From Nitrospirota bacterium (GTDB lineage Bacteria; Nitrospirota; Thermodesulfovibrionia; Thermodesulfovibrionales; SM23-35): a DNA stretch of 5,801 bases. Positions 1-4,439 of this stretch are shown piece by piece. Made by a program: the position numbers and the translations under genes. The notes below the pieces were generated by a model, which searched no databases, had not been told where the DNA came from, and saw only the letters and a list, made by a program, of their open reading frames with translations. The number at the start of each line of letters is the position of its first letter. Positions within the stretch are counted from its first letter, which is position 1. The stretch covers positions 1 through 5,801 of the forward strand of contig JAGSYM010000227.1 of the NCBI GenBank assembly GCA_018262395.1. Direction: 5' to 3'.

Positions 1-2
1 AG

Positions 3-776
3 GAGCTTGGTACAGATGACAATGTATTGAGTCAGTATCTGGGATATGTGAAATTGCTTATGCAGGGAGAATTCGGCCGCTCGTATTATACAAACAGGCA
101 AGTCCTTAGTGATATTAAGACAAAATTTCCTAATACCCTTAAACTTGCTCTGGGAGCGATGATTATCGCAGTTCCCGGAGGGCTCTTGCTTGGCTTTATC
201 TCTGCATTCAAGAAAAATACCGCCATTGATAGAATTATTTCACTCTGTGCTGTTTCAGGTATGAGCGTTCCGGTTTTCTGGAGCGGCCTTTTGATCATGC
301 TTCTCTTCAGTCTGAAACTCAAAATGCTTCCTCCGTCCGGCACCGGCGATATCCGATTCATCATACTCCCTGCACTGACGCTCTCACTCCCCGCCGTGGG
401 GATTTTGTCAAGAATTACACGAACCACTGTACTGGATATTCTCGATTTGCCGTTTGTCAAAACTGCACGGGCTAAAGGGATAGGAGAAATAAAGATACAT
501 CTGGTACATGTCTTCAGGAATGCGCTGATACCCATTTTGACAGTTATCGGACTGGATTTTGCGAGTTATCTGAATGGTGCAGTGCTGACAGAGACGATAT
601 TCGGATGGGATGGTATTGGAAGGTTTACCATGGAAGGAATAATCAAAAGGGATTACCCTGTTATCATGGGTTGCGTTATTTCCGGTACGCTCATATTCAT
701 TCTTATCAACCTTGTCGTTGATATCCTCTATCACTATTTTGACCCGAGGGTAAGAATTGATGGCAAGAGCAGGTAA
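3..776 (+). CDS. ABC transporter permease, DppB/OppB/NikB family (5' partial)
   Basis: This is an inner-membrane permease of a peptide/nickel-type ABC importer; with a DppC-like partner it would form the channel driven by cytoplasmic ATPases and fed by a periplasmic binding protein. The frame is open to the window edge and the upstream residues (ELGTDDNVLSQYLGY) fit the family, so the TTG at 27 is not the real start; roughly the first 70 residues, including the first membrane helix, lie outside. Counting from codon 27, hydrophobic helices fall near residues 38-60, 68-97, 112-130, 165-186 and 211-234. The EAA loop that contacts the ATPase is at about 145-169 (KTARAKG...RNALIP). The end YHYFDPRVRI is typical. 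Its stop overlaps the start of the dppC-like gene by 17 bases, suggesting translational coupling. The substrate (dipeptide, oligopeptide or nickel) cannot be decided from the permease alone. Confidence 0.93.
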   Translation, partial: ELGTDDNVLSQYLGYVKLLMQGEFGRSYYTNRQVLSDIKTKFPNTLKLALGAMIIAVPGGLLLGFISAFKKNTAIDRIISLCAVSGMSVPVFWSGLLIMLLFSLKLKMLPPSGTGDIRFIILPALTLSLPAVGILSRITRTTVLDILDLPFVKTARAKGIGEIKIHLVHVFRNALIPILTVIGLDFASYLNGAVLTETIFGWDGIGRFTMEGIIKRDYPVIMGCVISGTLIFILINLVVDILYHYFDPRVRIDGKSR

Positions 777-1379
777 GATTTGCATCTCGGTACTGGTTCT
801 TATTTCGCTCCTGTCTCTCTTTGCCCCTCTCATATCGGGATATGATCCAAACGGAATAGACCTTGACAGTCTCAGGGAGCCGCCCGGGTCTGAACACTTG
901 TTCGGAACAGACAGTAAGGGATCGGTATTACCATACTGTTTCCGTCTGGAATATATACTGTTGTGATAGCAATCGTTGCAGTCGGATGGGCGTCTTTTGC
1001 AAGAATCATCAGAGGGCAGGTTCTGACTTTGAAAGAAGCCGACTTCATTGATTCAGCCCGTTCTGTAGGGTGCGGTCATCTGAGAATTCTCTTCAGGCAT
1101 CTTCTGCCCCAGTGTATTCCTGTGATTCTTGTTATGACAGGACTGAAGATGGGAAGTTACATTCTGACGGAATCGGCGTTAAGTTTTCTGGGTTTAGGGG
1201 CGCAGCCTCCCACAGCAACATGGGGTTCTATGATCAGTGCAAATAGGATCTATATTTCTTCAGCCCCGTGGATGGTGATATTCCCGGGGCTGATAATCGC
1301 TCTGACGGTCCTCTGCTTTAATATCCTGAGTGATTCATTGCGAGACAGGTACGGATTCGCTGAAACGGAGAGGGTTTAA
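760..1379 (+). pseudogene. DppC/NikC-like ABC permease with internal deletion and frame change
   Basis: This is the remnant of the second permease subunit of the same importer. The likely start is ATG 760 (M-A-R-A-G-K), with GAGG about ten bases upstream; TTG 757 is a less likely alternative. The N-terminal part is normal through the family motif HLFGTDSKG (to about 920), where the family continues with G-R-D and about 60-65 residues covering two membrane helices. Here it jumps, in a different frame, into the later stretch ITILFPSGIYTVVIAI (from about 921) and then runs normally through the EAA region (FIDSARSVG...FRHLLPQ), SFLGLGAQPPTATWG and the C-terminal FNILSDSLRD. Frame 1 stops at 964-966 after about 15 junk residues; the second piece is open back only to a TAA at 915-917. 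Known DppC/NikC proteins are about 270-300 residues. The product should be non-functional. No ATPase genes follow. A misassembly could mimic this deletion. Confidence 0.9.
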
Positions 1380-1400
1380 TCCCTGCACAGAAACTGGATG

Positions 1401-1421
1401 ACTAAGGTTCCCTTAGTTTTT
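1401..1421 (+). terminator. Small hairpin with T run, end of permease operon
   Basis: ACTAAGG at 1401-1407 pairs perfectly with CCTTAGT at 1411-1417 around a TTC loop, and the T run continues to 1421. It lies about 20 bases after the dppC-like stop and reads as a weak intrinsic terminator on the plus strand. The stem contains the stop codon of dksA on the other strand. The minus strand has no T tract after the hairpin, so it is probably one-directional. The 7-bp stem is short, hence the modest confidence. Confidence 0.45.
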
Positions 1422-1920
1422 CTTCCTCTTCCTGCAACATCTTGCATTCGATACACATAGTTGTGACCGGTCTTGCTTCAAGCCTTCTCATATCTATTTC
1501 TTCCCCGCATTTTTCACATATACCGAAAATGTCCTGATCAATTCTCTCAATAGCTTCATCAATTTTTTTCAAAAGTTTACGCTCTCTTCCGCGTAACCGC
1601 AGCATGAAGTTTCTGTCCATCTCTGCAGTTGCCTGATCACCGAGATCGGGAAATACTGTCGGGCCCGGGAGCTCATTCAGGGCGTCGAGGGCGCCAGCCA
1701 AAAGACATTTTTTCTGTGATAGAAGTTTTTTTCTGATCTCATGAAATTTCTTTTCCCTCGGACTGATTTTCTTCTCGGATGCTTTTTTTACAGTTTTGGC
1801 CGTCTTTAGTTGTGGAGGTTTTTTTGTTGTCTTTGTCTTCAGGGTCTTCGCTGTAGTTAACGTTTTATTTTTCTTCTGAACAGTATGCTTTTTTTGCTTC
1901 ACTGTCGGTTTCTTTGGCAT
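1402..1920 (-). CDS. dksA: RNA polymerase-binding transcription factor DksA
   Basis: DksA binds in the RNA polymerase secondary channel and, with ppGpp, tunes promoter choice during the stringent response. The 172-residue product has the family layout: a first coiled-coil helix at about 54-82, the tip motif FPDLGDQA (89-97) that matches the E. coli D-x-x-D-x-A tip needed for activity, a second helix at about 98-130 (RGRERKLLKKIDEAI), and a C4 zinc finger with Cys135, Cys138, Cys156 and Cys159 around the conserved RRLEARP. The start ATG is preceded by AGGAG with a five-base spacer. Unlike E. coli DksA, residues 1-51 form a tail with about 19 Lys and 11 Thr, low in complexity and probably disordered. 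The gene appears to be single, divergent from the cold-shock gene and convergent with the permease operon. The DksA assignment is firm; the tail's function is unknown. Confidence 0.93.
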   Translation of the reverse strand: MPKKPTVKQKKHTVQKKNKTLTTAKTLKTKTTKKPPQLKTAKTVKKASEKKISPREKKFHEIRKKLLSQKKCLLAGALDALNELPGPTVFPDLGDQATAEMDRNFMLRLRGRERKLLKKIDEAIERIDQDIFGICEKCGEEIDMRRLEARPVTTMCIECKMLQEEEEKLREP

Positions 1921-1952
1921 AAAAACTCCTAAATAAAATTAACGTAATTGAT

Positions 1953-1982
1953 AGAGTAACAAAAGTTAAAGGTCTTCGTCAA
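1953..1982 (-). promoter_or_regulatory. Candidate sigma70-type promoter for dksA
   Basis: Read on the minus strand, TTGACG (1982-1977) is followed after 18 bases by TACTCT (1958-1953), preceded by TG in the extended -10 position. This would place the transcript start near 1946 and leave a leader of about 25 bases. The -35 box is good and the -10 box matches only three of six. A 12-bp inverted repeat, TTCGT-CA-ACGAA (1975-1986), overlaps the -35 box and could be an operator. Confidence 0.4.
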
Positions 1983-2009
1983 CGAAACTTCGCACGATAT
2001 GAATAATTC

Positions 2010-2039
2010 TTGACCTTTCATTCCATGCTGTGTAATACT
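2010..2039 (+). promoter_or_regulatory. Candidate extended -10 promoter for the cold-shock gene
   Basis: TTGACC at 2010-2015 is followed after 18 bases by AATACT (2034-2039), with TG at 2031-2032 forming an extended -10 element. Transcription would begin near 2046, giving a leader of about 110 bases, in line with the long untranslated leaders known for cspA-type genes. The -35 box lies only about 27 bases from the proposed -35 box of dksA on the other strand, so the two divergent promoters are nearly back to back. Confidence 0.5.
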
Positions 2040-2072
2040 ATCAGCGAAGTATTCGGAAGTATTGTTGTATGC

Positions 2073-2100
2073 AGCTTCAAGGACTTTGGACTTTGTAGCT
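2073..2100 (+). promoter_or_regulatory. Hairpin in the cold-shock mRNA leader
   Basis: AGCTTCAAGG (2073-2082) can pair with CTTTGTAGCT (2091-2100) with one T-T mismatch and one G-T pair, leaving an 8-base loop. The leader also carries two short direct repeats: GAAGTATT at 2046-2053 and 2056-2063, and GGACTTT twice in tandem at 2081-2094. cspA leaders are known to fold differently with temperature; whether this one does so is inference. Confidence 0.35.
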
Positions 2101-2138
2101 CCCATACCATGATTCCGTAATCTTCTATTTTTATTATC

Positions 2139-2147
2139 AAGGAGGTG
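2139..2147 (+). promoter_or_regulatory. Strong ribosome binding site of the cold-shock gene
   Basis: AAGGAGGTG is a nine-base match to the usual anti-Shine-Dalgarno end of 16S rRNA and lies seven bases before the ATG at 2155. It fixes the start codon and predicts very high translation, as expected for an abundant cold-shock protein. Confidence 0.9.
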
Positions 2148-2154
2148 TCGTAGT

Positions 2155-2355
2155 ATGGTCAAAGGAACCGTGAAATGGTTCAACGAGTCCAAAGGCTTTG
2201 GATTCATTACCAAGGAGGATGGCGGAGATGTTTTCGTGCATTATTCTGCTATTCAGGGTAACGGGTTCAAAACGCTGGCCGAAGGTCAGGCGGTAAGCTT
2301 TGAAGTTGTTGACGGTCCAAAAGGTCCCAAGGCGGAAAACGTCACAAAAATCTAA
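2155..2355 (+). CDS. csp: Cold-shock protein, CspA family
   Basis: This 66-residue protein is a single cold-shock domain, a five-stranded beta barrel that binds single-stranded RNA and DNA and acts as an RNA chaperone in the cytoplasm. The whole sequence matches the family: the [18 protein letters not shown] opening, RNP1 K-G-F-G-F-I at residues 13-18, RNP2 V-F-V-H-Y at 26-30, and the closing [14 protein letters not shown]. Aromatic RNA-contacting residues Trp9, Phe15, Phe17, Phe27, His29 and Tyr30 are present. Length is standard (65-70). It has its own candidate promoter, a roughly 110-base leader, a near-perfect Shine-Dalgarno sequence and a strong downstream hairpin, so it is probably monocistronic. 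Whether it is cold-induced or constitutive cannot be told, since paralogues of both kinds share this sequence; no paralogue letter is assigned. Confidence 0.97.
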   Translation: MVKGTVKWFNESKGFGFITKEDGGDVFVHYSAIQGNGFKTLAEGQAVSFEVVDGPKGPKAENVTKI

Positions 2356-2365
2356 CCTACTAAAC

Positions 2366-2395
2366 GTGCGGGTCCTGTTTATACGGGACCTGCAC
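2366..2395 (+). terminator. Strong hairpin after the cold-shock gene
   Basis: A 13-bp stem pairs 2366-2378 with 2383-2395 around a TTAT loop, with two G-T pairs and otherwise Watson-Crick pairing (core GGTCC/GGACC). It starts ten bases after the stop. The following bases (TGTTAACTTG) are not a real T tract, so it may terminate inefficiently or mainly protect the 3' end of the mRNA. Confidence 0.6.
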
Positions 2396-2493
2396 TGTTA
2401 ACTTGTCAACTTTATTTGCATTCCTGCAGAGAGTATATCAGTTGCCCCAATTATGAAAATAGTCTTCCAGTTTTAACACAAATACTTCACTAT

Positions 2494-2580
2494 GTCATTC
2501 CGGCTTGGCCGGAGTATTTCTTTGGTGCAGGTTTTTTCTGTCATACAATTTAAAGAATGATTCCGGTCAAGCCAGAATGA
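2494..2580. repeat. Palindromic intergenic element, copy 1
   Basis: The left arm (2495-2514) begins TCATTCCGGCTTGGCCGGA and the right arm (2561-2580) is its reverse complement with three mismatches in 20, separated by about 46 bases. The arm sequence TCATTCCGGCTTG recurs at 4275-4287, so this is a dispersed repeat family rather than a one-off hairpin. It ends 15 bases before the proposed start of the Nudix gene. No open reading frame lies inside it, which fits a MITE- or REP-like non-autonomous element. Confidence 0.75.
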
Positions 2581-2595
2581 AAAAATGGGAAGCTC

Positions 2596-3112
2596 ATGGA
2601 ATATGAAGAACACTTAGAAATAGTCGACTAATAAGGGGTCAGTTATCGGTTATGCACCGAGGAGCAGAATCCATGGAAATCCTTCCCTGACGCACAGAGT
2701 AGTACATGTTCTTGTCTTGAATAGGAAAGGAGAGATCCTTTTGCAAAAGCGCTCTGAGAGAAAGGATGTTGCTCCAGGGAAATGGGATACGTCAGTCGGC
2801 GGACATGTAGGTATAGGTGAAGATTTGCTCACCTCGTCGAAACGGGAGATGCATGAAGAACTCGGCATCATCGGACATGAACCGGAATATCTTTATTCGT
2901 ATATTCACAGTAACGAATATGAAACTGAGATGGTTACAACTTACCGTTGCACGTGTGAACACGGATTTTCATGCAACGAGGATGAAATTGACGAGGTGCG
3001 CTTCTGGAGTCATGATGAGATACATAATGCAATCGGGCAGCAGATACTCAGCGACAACTTTGAGCATGAATTCCAGAGATACCTCGGATATTTGGGAAGC
3101 AATCTGCTGTGA
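2596..3112 (+). pseudogene. Nudix hydrolase (YfcD/Idi-like), broken by a one-base frameshift
   Basis: Nudix enzymes cleave nucleoside-diphosphate-linked or isopentenyl-type diphosphates using Mg2+; this one resembles the YfcD/isopentenyl-diphosphate isomerase-like branch. ATG 2596 opens MEYEEHLEIVD, then meets TAA TAA at 2629-2634. Dropping one base at 2629 continues as VDNKGSVIGYAPR, then HGNPSLTHRVVHVLV and LLQKRSERKDVAPGKWD, exactly the spacing expected in this family. The restored protein would be 171 residues. The Nudix box is complete at 2801-2869: G-x5-E-x7-R-E-M-H-E-E-L-G-I. The main frame's only usable start is TTG 2717, which would cut off the first strands, so a functional short form is doubtful. 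The site is not a homopolymer, which argues somewhat against simple read error. Upstream GGGA is a weak ribosome site. The end is convergent with the lipoprotein gene, eight bases away. Confidence 0.85.
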
Positions 3113-3120
3113 ACAGAGTT

Positions 3121-4107
3121 CTATCTTGGTAATTCGTAAACGACGTCCCTAATCTCAGCAGGCGGGCCTTCTTTGGCAGGGCCGAGAGCCGTGACCCGGT
3201 AATTTCTCTTTTCTATTGTGCTCCCGTTGTCTGCATAAGACGGTGTATGGGTGAAGCCGATAAAAACATAACCTTCCTGTTTACTCATTTCCCTGTATAC
3301 TCTGTAACCGCTGACCCAGGTTTCTGGAGGTTCTTTCCATAACAAATAGACGTTTTCAGAGGTCGGAACTGCCTCGAGGTTCTGCGGTGATGACGGTATG
3401 AACTCAAGGGGATTTACCGTGAGATCTTCTGATAGAGGCCCTTCGTCCCTTATTCTGCTTCCTGTAGAACTTCTGACTGTATAAAAAACAGTCTGGTTAA
3501 TATCAAAAGAATCCTTAAATGAAGGTTTCTTGAGCGGCTGTGCATTCAATGGGACGAGAGAGTAAGTTCCCTTTTGGGTACTTTTATAAATATTATAAGT
3601 GCTTTTTTCATCCACTCTTTCCCATGAAAGGTCAAGCGTTTCATGATGAACAGAAAATGTGAGTTTTCGCGGTGGAGAAGGCGGGATAACTGGTTTGATA
3701 CTGAGTATAATCGAATCATTCGTGATTCCTCTGAGACTTTCCGAGATGATTTTGTAGTGATATTCCTCTCCTGTAGCAAAGTTACTATCCTTATGAGAAC
3801 GTTTTTCCTTTGCTATAAAAGCGATTGATTGAAAATCACCCGCTGATGATTTCAGCAGATGGAATCCTTTTAAGCCCTGTTCTTTTGTTTTCGGGAATTC
3901 CCACGATATGATAATTTCCGATTCCCTGTGGATTGCTGTCAGGCCCGAAGGTGCTTCGGGCTTTTCGTATGATTTAAGCGTTGGATCACCTTTTTTCCCA
4001 CAAGCCGGTAATAATAAAAAAAGTAAACAGCAGACAATAGATAGTAGGTAGTAAACAGTAGGTAGTAGACAGGAAAAAATTGAAAATATATGTTTGTTCT
4101 TGATCAT
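3121..4107 (-). CDS. Outer-envelope lipoprotein, LptM-like start, three fibronectin III-like domains
   Basis: From ATG 4107 the product has 328 residues. A basic start (MIKNKH) and a long hydrophobic stretch lead to the lipobox LPAC with Cys36, where signal peptidase II would cleave and lipid attach. The next residues, CGKKGDP, resemble the CGLKGPLY start of LptM/YifL lipoproteins, although LptM itself is short. Three repeated fibronectin III-like units follow at about residues 51-138, 142-232 and 238-324, each with a P-x-x-L start, an L-x-W or I-S-W strand and a Y-x-V/Y-K-I strand. They suggest a surface or periplasmic binding or scaffold role; the ligand is unknown. The frame extends to TTG 4155 and also has ATG 4122; neither these nor 4107 has a convincing Shine-Dalgarno sequence, and 4107 gives the best signal peptide. 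The gene follows argH by about 310 bases on the same strand. The signal peptide core is encoded by a heptanucleotide repeat. Confidence 0.82.
   Translation of the reverse strand: MIKNKHIFSIFSCLLPTVYYLLSIVCCLLFLLLPACGKKGDPTLKSYEKPEAPSGLTAIHRESEIIISWEFPKTKEQGLKGFHLLKSSAGDFQSIAFIAKEKRSHKDSNFATGEEYHYKIISESLRGITNDSIILSIKPVIPPSPPRKLTFSVHHETLDLSWERVDEKSTYNIYKSTQKGTYSLVPLNAQPLKKPSFKDSFDINQTVFYTVRSSTGSRIRDEGPLSEDLTVNPLEFIPSSPQNLEAVPTSENVYLLWKEPPETWVSGYRVYREMSKQEGYVFIGFTHTPSYADNGSTIEKRNYRVTALGPAKEGPPAEIRDVVYELPR
4023..4073. repeat. Heptanucleotide tandem array (seven units) inside a signal peptide
   Basis: Seven consecutive 7-base units run from 4023 to 4071, followed by GG. They fit the consensus RYARRYA, for example GTAGGTA (4044-4050 and 4058-4064) and GTAAACA (4023-4029 and 4051-4057). 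On the minus strand three units make 21 bases and encode C-L-L-P-T-V-Y, then Y-L-L-S-I-V-C, then C-L-L-F, which is the hydrophobic core of the lipoprotein signal peptide. An inverted, shorter array lies at 4403-4433. Confidence 0.85.
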
Positions 4108-4163
4108 GCAATGATAAATCATTTTACCATCAATTTGTGAACATGTCCCGTTCAAGATAATGC

Positions 4164-4234
4164 GTCATGCTGAACTTGTTTCATCATCTCAAAAAATTAA
4201 GAAATCAGAGATCCAGAAACAAGTTCGGGATGAC
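4164..4234. repeat. Palindromic intergenic element, copy 2
   Basis: The 27-bp arms 4164-4190 and 4208-4234 are inverted repeats with 22 matches in 27, around a 17-base A-rich loop. The core GAACTTGTTTC is perfectly paired, and both ends carry GTCAT/ATGAC, the same outer ends as the other palindromic elements here. It lies in the argH-lipoprotein gap and holds no gene. The arm sequence differs from copies 1 and 3 inside, so it is a related subtype rather than an identical copy. Confidence 0.75.
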
Positions 4235-4269
4235 AAAAATGTTCAGCACCCTCTGCTACAGTCACATAT

Positions 4270-4352
4270 TTCTGTCATTCCGGCTTGTCCGGAATCCTTC
4301 TTCATGATTTTGAACGAGTCAGAAAGATTCCCGTGCGAGGGGAATGACAGAA
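4270..4352. repeat. Palindromic intergenic element, copy 3
   Basis: The outer 12 bases TTCTGTCATTCC (4270-4281) pair perfectly with GGAATGACAGAA (4341-4352). After nine unpaired bases per side, GGAATC (4290-4295) pairs with GATTCC (4326-4331). The left arm shares TCATTCCGGCTTG with copy 1. The element lies 36 bases after copy 2, between argH and the lipoprotein gene, and could form a large hairpin in the argH transcript. Confidence 0.78.
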
Positions 4353-4402
4353 TGGAAATTTGTCATAGGTTTATCAGAAGTATTAGTAGACATTATTTAT
4401 TG

Positions 4403-4439
4403 CCTGTCTACTACCTACTACATGCTACCTACTGTTTTT
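4403..4439. repeat. Inverted heptanucleotide array at the argH 3' end
   Basis: Four 7-base units (4405-4432) plus a degenerate fifth, preceded by CC, form the reverse complement of the array at 4043-4073, with 27 of 31 positions identical over 4403-4433. Units include TGTCTAC and TACCTAC (twice). The stop codon of argH (4420-4418) and its last codons, encoding T-V-G-S-M, lie inside the array, so the repeat supplies the enzyme's C-terminal end. Confidence 0.8.

Noticed and set aside
27..29. TTG as the true start of the DppB-like permease
   Set aside because: The frame is open to the window edge and upstream codons encode residues typical of the family, so the gene simply begins outside the window.
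86..535. Long minus-strand open frame opposite the DppB-like gene
   Set aside because: It is the antisense shadow of a strongly conserved permease and shows no family resemblance or ribosome site.
963..1379. The C-terminal DppC piece as an independent gene starting at GTG 963
   Set aside because: Homology continues upstream of 963 in the same frame to about 921, and no ribosome site is present; it is the second half of a broken gene.
2356..2595. Hidden small gene or tRNA between the cold-shock and Nudix genes
   Set aside because: The stretch is accounted for by the terminator hairpin and palindromic element 1; no cloverleaf and no ORF with a start and ribosome site was found in the remainder.
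2620..2640. Programmed +1 frameshift in the Nudix gene, as in prfB
   Set aside because: The shift would occur at GAC TAA, but a tRNA on GAC cannot re-pair well with ACT, no Shine-Dalgarno-like stimulator is placed correctly, and two stops follow each other.
2717..3112. A short intact Nudix protein starting at TTG 2717
   Set aside because: Residues clearly belonging to the family are encoded in frame upstream (HGNPSLTHRVVHVLV), and there is no ribosome site before this TTG.
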